Positions 1-6,808 of a stretch of 20,243 nt of DNA are shown here, in pieces. Origin of the DNA: Thermoplasmata archaeon (GTDB taxonomy: Archaea > Thermoplasmatota > Thermoplasmata > Lutacidiplasmatales > UBA184); NCBI GenBank assembly GCA_030037035.1, contig JASHSA010000156.1, positions 1-20,243 of the forward strand, read 5' to 3'. The notes below the pieces were generated by a model that worked only from the letters and a program-made list of their open reading frames with translations, did not search any database and was not told the origin of the DNA. The first letter of the stretch is position 1. Each line of letters opens with the position of its first letter. Both the position numbers and the translations under genes were made by a program.

Positions 1-1530
1 TCCTCGAGGACGCTTTGACCTTGGGGTCACAGAATATTAACTGTGTTTCCGTTCGCGAGTGCCGATTAAGGACTCGCTTAGGCTCGACTAACCCACGGCG
101 GATGATCGTTGCCGTGGAACCCTGGCCCCTACGGCGGACGGGATTCTCACCCGTCTTTGCTGCTACTCCTCCCAGGATTTTCGATGGAACCCGGTCCATA
201 GGAGCTCACGCCCCTACTTCTACCCGAGCACCACGCCTCCTTACACAATCGCCGCCGATGGGCGGCGTGCCCGTATATCGGGGGCCGGTTTAGCCCCGTC
301 CGTTTTCGGTGCCCATGCCCTCGACTGGTGAGCTGTTACGCACTCTTTGAAGGATGGCTGCTTCTGAGCCCACCTCCCAGTTGTCTTCGAACACGGACGC
401 CCTTTGCATAACACTGAACCGGCACTTTGGGCCCTTAATACGAGGCTGGGTTGCATTCCCTTTCGCACGGCGGGCTTACCCCTGCCGCGCTCACTCCCGG
501 CGTCTACGCTGCACGGAACTTCGGAGTTCGACAACAGGCCGAGACCTTTCGGTCCCGCTTCCCATAATCGGTGCTCTACATCCCGCGCCGGCTCGGCCGA
601 GACCTACCTGCGAGTAGTTTCAGGAGGAACCAGCCATTCCCAGTCTAGATTGGCCTTTCACCCCTAAGCACAGGTCATCCGAGTGATTTGCACGTCAACA
701 CCGGTTCGGTCCTCCACCTACCTTTCGACAGGCTTCAACCTACCCACGCTTAGATCGATTGGCTTCGGGTCTTCCACCTATGACTTCGGGCGAGCGCACC
801 CCGTCCCTCGCCCCTTGCGGGGTTGCGGACTGTCGGTTTCCCTGCGGCTTCGGCCGTGTGGGCCTTAGCCTCGCCATAGATCGAAACTCCCTGGCCCGTT
901 ATTCAAAACGGACGCACGGATCCTGTGTCCACGGCCTCTCGGCCGCTTCGTTCCTTAGGGACCACGTGCGGCTTATCGTCAGCTGGTTTCAGGCTCTTTT
1001 CACCTCCCTTCCGAGGTACTTTTCAGCGTTCGCTCGCGCTACTAATGCACTATCGGTCTCGGGACGTATTTAGGATCGGAAGACTGTACCTCCCGGCTTC
1101 CCGCGCGATATCCAACGCACGGTACTCGGGATACCTCCAATCTCGCCTCTTTCGTTCGCCTACGGGACTTTCACCCTCTGCGGTCCGTCGTTCCAGGCAC
1201 GTTCGGCTTGGAAAGTCCGCGAGTACGGAGGTCCACGACTCCACATCTCCCCGCCCTCTTCGGGCGGGGATTCGGTTTGTCCTCTGCCGTTTTCGATCGC
1301 CTTTACTAACGGCATCTCGGTTGATTTCTTGTCCTCCCCCTACTAGAATGCTTTACTTCGGGGGGTTCCCCTTCCTTTCGGAATGTCCCTTACGGGACCG
1401 GAGTTCCGATTAGGTGATCGGTGGATCACGGGTTCCTTGCGCCTACCCACCGCTTATCGCAGCTTGGCACGACCTTCGTCGGCGCCCGAGCCTAGCCATT
1501 CCCCAGCTGACAGGAGTCAGCTACACTGAT
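1..1530 (-). rRNA. 23S ribosomal RNA, 5' portion (cut by window edge)
   Basis: Read on the minus strand, the segment near 1430-1500 gives the typical archaeal 23S start region, including GGTCGTGCCAAGCTGCGATA and a GTGGGTAGGCGCAAGGAACC-like stretch. The far end, near positions 1-45, holds CAGTTAATATTCTGTGACCC, which matches the region around E. coli position 1400. About 1.5 kb therefore covers domains I, II and part of III at normal spacing, which leaves no room for a large intron in this half. The exact 5' end is uncertain; I placed it near 1530, where similarity to the H1 strand starts. The gene continues past the left edge. Apparent protein ORFs over this stretch are chance frames in the rRNA. 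No 16S lies upstream: the next gene is divergent and starts at 1827. Confidence 0.96.
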
Positions 1531-1693
1531 TACGCTCGACAAGCGTCCAGAACGCGTGTGATCGGCGTCATCGGCCCTTCCGCCAGGGGCGGTCGGACCC
1601 TCGCCCTTCCCCGGAGAGGCCCCGGCCTCTGCGGGTGCATGTGCCGACCGAACAGCGGCGCCGTGGCGCGGCTCCGCCTTGTAGAAGGTCGGT

Positions 1694-1702
1694 CTATTAA
1701 GG
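1694..1702 (-). promoter_or_regulatory. TATA box of the 23S rRNA gene
   Basis: The minus strand reads AAGCCCTTAATAGACC here. TTAATA is a good archaeal TATA box, preceded by a purine-rich stretch that could act as a BRE. Transcription would start near 1670, giving a leader of about 140 nt before the mature 5' end. It is the only clear AT-rich element between the rRNA and the divergent gene at 1827. Confidence 0.6.
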
Positions 1703-1826
1703 GCTTGCTTCCGCGGCGCCGAGTCCCTCCGGCGGGGTCGGGAGCGGCGCGTCGACGGCACGCCGCGCTCCGCGTGCGCCGGTCCCGACCCCGGAACCCC
1801 CAATAGCCGGTCCGCCTCGCGCGCCC

Positions 1827-2516
1827 ATGCCGCAACGCCCGTCCGAGCCGGAGGATCTCGCCCGCTGGGGCGCCGTCGACCGCTACTTCGGAACCCTCCT
1901 CGGGGACTCGGACGCCGCGCTCGACGCCGGGTTGCGGGCCGCCGAGGCGGCCGGGCTCCCGTCGATCCAGGTCTCGCCGCTCCAAGGAAAGCTCCTCCAC
2001 CTGCTGGCGCGCGCCTGCCGCGCCCGGAGGATCCTCGAGGTCGGGACCCTCGGGGGCTACAGCACGACCTGGATGGCCCGAGCGCTCCCGCCGGAGGGCC
2101 GACTGCTCACGCTCGAGCTGGAGCCGAGACACGCCGAGGTCGCCCGCGCGAACCTCGTCCGGGCCGGCGTGAGCGACCGGGTCGAGATCCGCCTCGGGCC
2201 GGCGTCCGACTCCCTGGCCGCGCTCCTCCGGGAGGCCGTACCCCCGTTCGACATGGTCTTCATCGACGCAGACAAGGCCGGCTATCCCGGCTACCTCGAA
2301 GCCTCGGTGCGGCTCTCTCGTCCGGGAACCCTCCTCGTCGCCGACAACGTCGTGCGCCGCGGGGACGTCGTGGAGGCCGGGAGCTCGGACCCGAGCGTCC
2401 TCGGGGTGAGGCGGATGGCCGAAGTGATCGCCGCCGATCCCCGCCTCCTCGCCACGGTCGTCCAGACCGTCGGCGTGAAGGGCTACGACGGGCTCGCGGT
2501 GGCGATCGTGCTCTGA
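1827..2516 (+). CDS. Class I SAM-dependent O-methyltransferase, catechol/caffeoyl-CoA type
   Basis: The 229-residue product fits the Methyltransf_3 (PF01596) family, which transfers a methyl group from SAM to hydroxyls, usually of catechol-like substrates, with a divalent metal. The SAM-binding loop ILEVGTLGGYST spans residues 69-80, followed by an acidic strand end (TLELEP, 95-100). The metal-binding signature FIDADK is at 145-150 and the second acidic/amide pair (ADN) at 172-174. These are the hallmark residues of the family, and the length (about 220) is normal. The cytoplasmic enzyme has no signal peptide. The ATG at 1827 lies about 20 nt after a weak AT patch (CAATAG), so the message may be leaderless. 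It is transcribed away from the 23S gene. The substrate cannot be read from the sequence. Confidence 0.92.
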   Translation: MPQRPSEPEDLARWGAVDRYFGTLLGDSDAALDAGLRAAEAAGLPSIQVSPLQGKLLHLLARACRARRILEVGTLGGYSTTWMARALPPEGRLLTLELEPRHAEVARANLVRAGVSDRVEIRLGPASDSLAALLREAVPPFDMVFIDADKAGYPGYLEASVRLSRPGTLLVADNVVRRGDVVEAGSSDPSVLGVRRMAEVIAADPRLLATVVQTVGVKGYDGLAVAIVL

Positions 2517-2547
2517 CCGGGACCTCCCGGCGGTCGTTCCGGGCGGC

Positions 2548-3345
2548 TCAGCGCCGGAGGCCCGCCGCCCACGCGCGGTGGTGCGGTCCCTCGTAGCGGC
2601 TCGCCGCGAACCGACAGAGCCCCTCCGAGTTCGGCTCGCAGCCGCCGCAGTTGCGCTCGGCCGGAACCGGCGCCCGCAGCGGGTCGCCCCGCACCTGGGC
2701 GAGGGCGTAGCGCAGCCAACCGGCCTCGGCGTCCCCGTACGGGACCTCGACCCAGCCCTCGTGGAGCCCGTCGCCGGCGGCGTCCCCGTAGAGGACGATC
2801 CCGTACGGGGGCCGGCGGCCGAAGCTCGCCTCGACCAGACGGCACTGCGCGATCGCCTGGACCGTGTCGAAGAGCCTCCCGTGCGCCTCGTGGTAGCCGA
2901 CGAACAGGTGCGTCGCCTTGTACTCGAGCGGGACGAGCTGCTGGCCGGCGAGCGCGATGACGAGGTCGGGCCGGCCCGCGAACCCGAGCGAGAGGTCGAC
3001 CAGGTTCTCCGTGGCCGTGCGGAACCGCGCGTCCAGGGCGACCTGCTCGGGGGCGAAGAGGACCGGAAGGTCGTCCTCGCCGTCGTCCTCGTAGACGAGC
3101 CGGTCGGACGGCGCGAACGCGAGGCGGCCCTGGTTCACCCGCACCGCGCCGAGCGGCGGGGGGAGGAGCGGCGAGTGACGCAGGGGCACGACGTCCGAGG
3201 GGGTGCGCACCGCTCCGAGGCTTCCGTGGACGTCACGGTGACGCCGGGCCCGTTCGAGCTCCATCTCGTGGGGGCAGCGAAAGTAGGCGACCAGGTCGTG
3301 CGGCGTCAGGTGCTCGGTCGGGACGGCGACCGGGGGAGCGAGCAT
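2548..3345 (-). CDS. Cas4/RecB-like PD-(D/E)XK nuclease with four-cysteine Fe-S motif
   Basis: The 265-residue protein has the layout of the Cas4/Dna2 nuclease clade. One cysteine lies near the N terminus (C24 in YFRCPHE). The nuclease core follows: GRPD with D127, then PLEYKA with E141 and K143, then the helix with QAIAQC around 163-168. Three cysteines close the protein (C233, C236, C244). In Cas4 and AddB such a 1+3 cysteine set holds a 4Fe-4S cluster, and D..ExK binds the metal that cuts DNA. I see these residues; the cluster and activity are inferred. It is the last gene of a minus-strand run of three, 24 nt after the nucleotidyltransferase gene. A TATA-like CTTCTTAGG about 28 nt ahead of the ATG could give a separate leaderless message. 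No cas1, cas2 or CRISPR repeats are present, so a stand-alone DNA repair role is as likely as adaptation. Confidence 0.82.
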   Translation of the reverse strand: MLAPPVAVPTEHLTPHDLVAYFRCPHEMELERARRHRDVHGSLGAVRTPSDVVPLRHSPLLPPPLGAVRVNQGRLAFAPSDRLVYEDDGEDDLPVLFAPEQVALDARFRTATENLVDLSLGFAGRPDLVIALAGQQLVPLEYKATHLFVGYHEAHGRLFDTVQAIAQCRLVEASFGRRPPYGIVLYGDAAGDGLHEGWVEVPYGDAEAGWLRYALAQVRGDPLRAPVPAERNCGGCEPNSEGLCRFAASRYEGPHHRAWAAGLRR

Positions 3346-3369
3346 GCCGACACGCTTTCCGCGCTCGGC

Positions 3370-4335
3370 CTAAGAAGCTGCGTCTTCACTCGCAGCGGGG
3401 GGACGGGCGTCGCGGGCGCCTTCGACCGCCTCGGCGCGGAGGGCGCTCCGCTGTTCCTCCGAGAGGCGCGACCGGGCGAGAAGGCGGTCGAGGAGCTCGG
3501 CGTCGGCGCCGAGCCGCCGGATCGCCGCCAGCGACCGCCGGACGCCGTCCTGCGTTCCGCGCGTCGCGGCGCGGACCAGCGCGTACTCGGGCCGGCTCGC
3601 GCGGAGCTCGAGGCCCTCGAAGCGGACCGCGACCGTGCGGGTCACCCCGGCGACCGTCGCGAACTCTTCGAAAGGATGCGGGGGCCTCGGCTCGAGCGGC
3701 ACGGCCCACTCCACCCGGGCGCCGGCCTTCGGACTCCCGACGAACGCCCGTCCGCCGAGCACGAGCCGCTCCGGAGGCCAGTCGGTCGGGGCGACCGGCT
3801 CGATGACGTACTCCCGCAGCAGTTCCCCGAGCCGGTCGACCCCCGCCCGCGTCGTCCCGAGGTCGAGGTCGCGCGGCGTCCCGCCGCCGCCGGCGAGGGC
3901 GACCGCCGCCGAGCCGGCGACGTACCACTCGAGCCCCGCGTCGCGCATCGGCGCCGCGATCCTCGAGACGAGCTCGCGGAGGGCCCCGGTCCAGTCGGCC
4001 GCGCCGCGCCCGTGGACCTGCTCGAGCATCGTCTCGAGGACGAAACGGTGCCGCTGGTAGGCGGCCCGGACCCGGGGGGCGGCGGCGAACGGCAGCACGA
4101 AGCGACGATGCCAGCAGCGCGGGCCGCCGAACATGCACGACGACGGGGGGTGGACGAAGCCGAGGAGCCCGACGTCCCCTTTCGGGGGGCCTCCGGCGTC
4201 CTCGCCCCCGTCCTGGGCGTGGTGCGTGAACGAGGTCGCCTCCCCAAGGCGGTCGATCGAGAGCTGGTGAAGGTAGCCGGCGCCGAGGTCCGGGCCGGAG
4301 AGCATCTCGCTGGGCGCCGGCGTACCCGCGCGCAT
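3370..4335 (-). CDS. Nucleotidyltransferase-fold protein of unknown function
   Basis: The 321-residue protein has a central motif VAGSAAVALAGG followed by TPRDLDL (residues 139-158). This resembles the G-S...D-x-D signature of minimal nucleotidyltransferases, with G141, S142, D156 and D158 as candidate active-site residues. Helical segments at about 92-135 precede it, and an Arg/Glu-rich C-terminal tail follows. The first 90 residues, with CMFGGPRCWHRRF near 67-79, match no domain I recognise and may be a separate module. The ATG lies 18 nt after the stop of the glutamine amidotransferase gene, so the two are probably cotranscribed; M11 is a possible later start. Assignment to the nucleotidyltransferase superfamily rests on one motif, and the substrate is unknown. 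Toxin or aminoglycoside-modifying relatives share this motif, but nothing here supports either. Confidence 0.6.
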   Translation of the reverse strand: MRAGTPAPSEMLSGPDLGAGYLHQLSIDRLGEATSFTHHAQDGGEDAGGPPKGDVGLLGFVHPPSSCMFGGPRCWHRRFVLPFAAAPRVRAAYQRHRFVLETMLEQVHGRGAADWTGALRELVSRIAAPMRDAGLEWYVAGSAAVALAGGGGTPRDLDLGTTRAGVDRLGELLREYVIEPVAPTDWPPERLVLGGRAFVGSPKAGARVEWAVPLEPRPPHPFEEFATVAGVTRTVAVRFEGLELRASRPEYALVRAATRGTQDGVRRSLAAIRRLGADAELLDRLLARSRLSEEQRSALRAEAVEGARDARPPAASEDAAS

Positions 4336-4353
4336 CCCGGCGGCCCCGCCCGG

Positions 4354-5220
4354 CTACGTCGGGGTCGGCCCGAGGTCGAGGCCCGACGGGAGGGGGATCC
4401 GCCCCCGGACGACCTCGACGTGGCCGTTCGAGCGGATCGCGTGGAGGTACTCCCCGGAGGCAAGGCTCGTCCAGAACTCCCGCTCGCCGTCGAACGGCTC
4501 GCTGCCGACGATCACGCGGTGCGGGGCGGCGTGGTAGGCCATCTCGTAGTAGCGGCGGCTCGGGTCGAGCAACCCCTCGCCGTGGTCGCCGGTCCACAGG
4601 CAGAACGCCCACAGCTCCGCGGGTCCCGGGGCGAACAGGACGTTGAGCCCGGAGAACGGGGGGATCTTCGGCCGGCCGAGGCCGATCCGGACTCGGACGA
4701 GGTCGTCGACCGTGTGGACGTAGCCGCGGAGCGGGTCGTCGTGCTCCTCGGTGTTCCGGACGAGGAGCCAGAACAGCACCTCGCTGTCGTTGACCCCCTG
4801 GAGCTGGGGCTCGTGCACGCCGAGGAGGGGCCGGGTCTCGGTCGGGAACGGGATCGCCCCGTTGTGGGCGAAGAGGACGCGATGCGTGTCGAACGGCTGG
4901 GAGTTCTCGAGGCCGATCAGACGCTCGGGGGGCAATCCGAGGGGGTTGCTCGCGTGGCGAAGGTGACCGATCACGAGCGGAGGGAGGCTCGCTCGGGCGG
5001 CGGCGGTGAACCCGTCGCGCTCACGCTCCTCGAACGCCCCCCGCGTCCCCTTCTGGACGTGCGGGCGACCGGTGGAGGTGAACCATCCGATCCCCCAGCC
5101 GTCCCGCTGGGCGGTCTGCGGAGAGGCGTTCGCCTGGGCGAGGAGGGAGCGGTCGCTACGGACGAGCCACGGTTCCGCCGGCTCGTCCTTCGCCGTCAGC
5201 TGGCCGAACAGCCGGCACAC
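4354..5220 (-). CDS. Class II glutamine amidotransferase (YafJ/EgtC-like)
   Basis: The 288-residue protein is a stand-alone N-terminal-nucleophile glutaminase domain. After initiator removal the catalytic residue is Cys2 (M-CRLFGQ). The family motifs follow in order: DGWGIGWF (40-47), HLRHAS (86-91), ENSQPF (105-110) and AHNG (118-121), which together form the glutamine site and oxyanion hole. Such proteins release ammonia from glutamine; this one lacks a fused synthetase, so the acceptor is unknown. Relatives include YafJ and EgtC, the latter hydrolysing a gamma-glutamyl bond in ergothioneine synthesis; no other egt genes are seen here. The start is GTG, chosen because it places Cys directly after the initiator and lies about 25 nt downstream of a TATA box. 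It heads the minus-strand run with the nucleotidyltransferase and nuclease genes. Confidence 0.88.
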   Translation of the reverse strand: MCRLFGQLTAKDEPAEPWLVRSDRSLLAQANASPQTAQRDGWGIGWFTSTGRPHVQKGTRGAFEERERDGFTAAARASLPPLVIGHLRHASNPLGLPPERLIGLENSQPFDTHRVLFAHNGAIPFPTETRPLLGVHEPQLQGVNDSEVLFWLLVRNTEEHDDPLRGYVHTVDDLVRVRIGLGRPKIPPFSGLNVLFAPGPAELWAFCLWTGDHGEGLLDPSRRYYEMAYHAAPHRVIVGSEPFDGEREFWTSLASGEYLHAIRSNGHVEVVRGRIPLPSGLDLGPTPT

Positions 5221-5240
5221 GTCCCGCCGAGGCGCCGGCG

Positions 5241-5248
5241 TACATAAC
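5241..5248 (-). promoter_or_regulatory. TATA box of the amidotransferase operon
   Basis: The minus strand reads CCGTTATGTACG. The box centre is about 25 nt from the GTG start at 5220, so the transcript should begin at or next to the start codon (leaderless). Confidence 0.6.
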
Positions 5249-5281
5249 GGGCCGTGCGGACGGTGGCGCCGGGGGAACCAG

Positions 5282-5290
5282 CTTCTTAAG
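5282..5290 (+). promoter_or_regulatory. TATA box of the first A-type carrier gene
   Basis: The plus strand reads GCTTCTTAAGCC. The centre is about 36 nt ahead of the ATG at 5322, which leaves a short leader holding the Shine-Dalgarno sequence GGAGGG at 5312-5317. It is back to back with the amidotransferase TATA box, making a compact divergent promoter. Confidence 0.55.
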
Positions 5291-5321
5291 CCCCCGCCGC
5301 GCTAGTTCTGCGGAGGGAACG

Positions 5322-5651
5322 ATGGTCTCCGTGGAGGTCACGCCGGCGGCCCGCGACCAGGTCCTGAAGATCATGGACCGCCAGCAGAAGCCCGGTTCGG
5401 CGCTGCGGCTCTACGTGCAGGGGGGCGGCTGCTCCGGCCTCACCTACGGGATGAGCTTCGACCACCAGGAGAGCGGCGACGAGGTCGCCTTCCGCGACGG
5501 GAAGCTCACGGTCGTGGTCGACCGCGCGAGCGCTCCGCTCCTGGACGGGCTGAAGGTCGACTTCCTGCTCGGGCTCGAGCAGTCCGGATTCAAGATCGTC
5601 AACCCGAACGCGAAGGCGACCTGCTCGTGCGGCAAGTCGTTCTCGGCCTGA
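5322..5651 (+). CDS. A-type iron-sulfur cluster carrier (HesB/IscA family)
   Basis: The 109-residue protein is a normal-length HesB/IscA domain. It shows the three conserved cysteines in their usual places: C37 in GGGCSGL, and C101 and C103 in CSCGKSF at the C terminus. Other family marks are SFDHQESGDEV (45-55) and SGFKIVNPNA (88-97). Members hold a 2Fe-2S or 4Fe-4S cluster, or iron, at these cysteines and pass it to apo-proteins in the cytoplasm. The ATG is set by a good Shine-Dalgarno sequence (GGAGGG, about 5 nt spacing). A paralogue follows 71 nt downstream on the same strand with its own TATA box. Confidence 0.93.
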   Translation: MVSVEVTPAARDQVLKIMDRQQKPGSALRLYVQGGGCSGLTYGMSFDHQESGDEVAFRDGKLTVVVDRASAPLLDGLKVDFLLGLEQSGFKIVNPNAKATCSCGKSFSA

Positions 5652-5669
5652 CGGGCCGACGCGCGGCGC

Positions 5670-5677
5670 TTTATAGT
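5670..5677 (+). promoter_or_regulatory. TATA box of the Gly/Cys-rich IscA paralogue
   Basis: CTTTATAG lies between the two A-type carrier genes. Its centre is about 49 nt ahead of the ATG at 5723, giving a leader of roughly 20-25 nt that contains GGAGGAGGG as ribosome binding site. The second gene can therefore be transcribed without the first. Confidence 0.65.
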
Positions 5678-5722
5678 CCGACGGGCGTCTTACGGTCGGG
5701 GTAGCGGAGGAGGGCCCCAGGC

Positions 5723-6154
5723 ATGAGCGATAGCAGTGCGATACAAGTCAACGTAACTCGGGAAGCGCAGGACCAGGTCCGGGAGCTCATCAAGGGCCAG
5801 AAGCCCGGGACCGCGGTGCGCGTCTACCTTCAGGCGGGCGGGGGCGGCGGGGGCTGCGGCTCCGGCGGCTGCGGCTCCGGAGGGTGCGGATGCGGCAGCG
5901 GGGGCGGCGGGGGCCCGTCGTTCGGGATGGCGTTCGACCGTCCCCGCAACGGCGACCAGGTGATCCCCGTCGATGGGTTCTCGATCGTCGTCGACGACCT
6001 CAGCGCCGAGATGCTGAAGGGCGCGACGATCGACTACGTCCAGGACCTGAGCGCCTCCGGCTTCAAGATCACCAACCCGAACGCCCCGGCCCCGCCGAGC
6101 GCGGGCGAGGGCGGCGGGTGCGGGTGCGGATCCGGCGGCTGCGGGTGCGGCTAG
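5723..6154 (+). CDS. HesB/IscA-like protein with glycine/cysteine-rich insertions
   Basis: The 143-residue protein is colinear with its upstream neighbour. Shared marks are VNVTREAQDQV near the start, FGMAFDRPRNGDQV (67-80) and SGFKITNPNA (112-121). The loop that normally carries the first ligand cysteine is replaced by a Gly/Cys/Ser run at about 39-64 with C45, C50, C55 and C57. The usual C-terminal CxC tail is replaced by another such run holding C133, C135, C140 and C142. Eight cysteines thus sit where three are expected. The fold and general link to Fe-S or metal handling follow from the family; the extra metal capacity is inference. The ATG follows GGAGGAGGG and a clear TATA box. The Gly/Cys codon repeats could vary in length by slippage. 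Confidence 0.85.
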   Translation: MSDSSAIQVNVTREAQDQVRELIKGQKPGTAVRVYLQAGGGGGGCGSGGCGSGGCGCGSGGGGGPSFGMAFDRPRNGDQVIPVDGFSIVVDDLSAEMLKGATIDYVQDLSASGFKITNPNAPAPPSAGEGGGCGCGSGGCGCG

Positions 6155-6165
6155 GCCGCGCTCTC

Positions 6166-6190
6166 CAACCTTTTCCGCCCTTCTCTTCGA
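6166..6190 (+). terminator. Pyrimidine-rich stretch after the IscA paralogue, possible terminator
   Basis: Starting 12 nt after the stop codon, the plus strand has CCAACCTTTTCCGCCCTTCTC. It is the most T-rich stretch in this GC-rich region, in the place where archaeal T-tract termination would be expected. I see no strong hairpin. Support is positional only. Confidence 0.35.
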
Positions 6191-6215
6191 GCGTTCTCCC
6201 CGCCGTCCGCGGAGT

Positions 6216-6707
6216 TCAGGGAGCGCCGGTCATCCGGGCGCCACAGCCTGCGCAGAACGCGCTGCTCGCGGGGCTCGGTCGACCGCAGTAGGTGCAGTAA
6301 CGGCTCCCTCCGGAAAGCGGGGCCGGAAAGACGAGCGGAGCGGGCTGCCCCCAGGCGTAGTAGGCGGCCTCGCCCTTCAGCGCGTCGCCGAGCTTGATGT
6401 AGGCGATCAGGAACAGGATCCCCGGCACGAGCGCTAAGGTCACGAGCGACAGGATCGCGAAGACGAGCGTCGGCGTCCTCGCTCCCTCGTAGTCGCCGCC
6501 GGCGATCCGGTCGTAGGAGTAAAAGTAGACGAGGGCGATCCAGAGGAAACCGATCACCGCGAGGCCCAGGACCAGGGTCCCGAGGATCGGGACGGCCAGG
6601 AACAGCACCCCGAGACCGAAGAGGATCACCTCGCCGACGAGGTCGAGGATGAGGCCGACGAGGACCAGCGTCTTCGCCGTGTCGCCGTCGGCGTCGCCGG
6701 AGTGCAC
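6216..6707 (-). CDS. Small membrane protein with C-terminal zinc ribbon
   Basis: The 163-residue protein has hydrophobic segments at about 13-35, 36-62 and 79-104. A soluble tail follows with paired cysteines YCTYCG (C138, C141) and CAGCG (C152, C155), the spacing of a zinc-ribbon knuckle pair. Many archaeal membrane proteins of unknown role carry such a ribbon at one end; here it is at the C terminus, after the last helix. The start is GTG, chosen because a TATA box (minus strand CTAAAGAG, 6729-6736) lies about 26 nt upstream, as for a leaderless message. It is convergent with the IscA paralogue and divergent from the toroid gene. No specific function can be given. Confidence 0.78.
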   Translation of the reverse strand: MHSGDADGDTAKTLVLVGLILDLVGEVILFGLGVLFLAVPILGTLVLGLAVIGFLWIALVYFYSYDRIAGGDYEGARTPTLVFAILSLVTLALVPGILFLIAYIKLGDALKGEAAYYAWGQPAPLVFPAPLSGGSRYCTYCGRPSPASSAFCAGCGARMTGAP

Positions 6708-6728
6708 CGCGGCCGGAGGGGATCTCGT

Positions 6729-6736
6729 CTCTTTAG
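6729..6736 (-). promoter_or_regulatory. TATA box of the zinc-ribbon membrane protein gene
   Basis: The minus strand reads GCTAAAGAGACG. It is centred about 26 nt before the GTG start at 6707, which fits leaderless transcription. Confidence 0.5.
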
Positions 6737-6808
6737 CTCGGCGCGCGGGGCCTGCCCTACGGCGTCTACGGAGGCGGGGGCTATCTTCGCCTCCGGCCCT
6801 GCTCGGGG

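Noticed and set aside
15..1413. Several open frames in the first 1.4 kb
   Set aside because: They lie inside the 23S rRNA gene, whose conserved sequence explains this stretch.
2548..3345. A CRISPR-Cas locus suggested by the Cas4-like nuclease
   Set aside because: I found no direct repeats with spacers and no other cas gene in the window.
2578..5247. An 889-codon plus-strand open frame
   Set aside because: It is antisense to three well-supported genes, is Arg/Glu/Pro-rich and has no motif. Long antisense frames are expected at this GC content.
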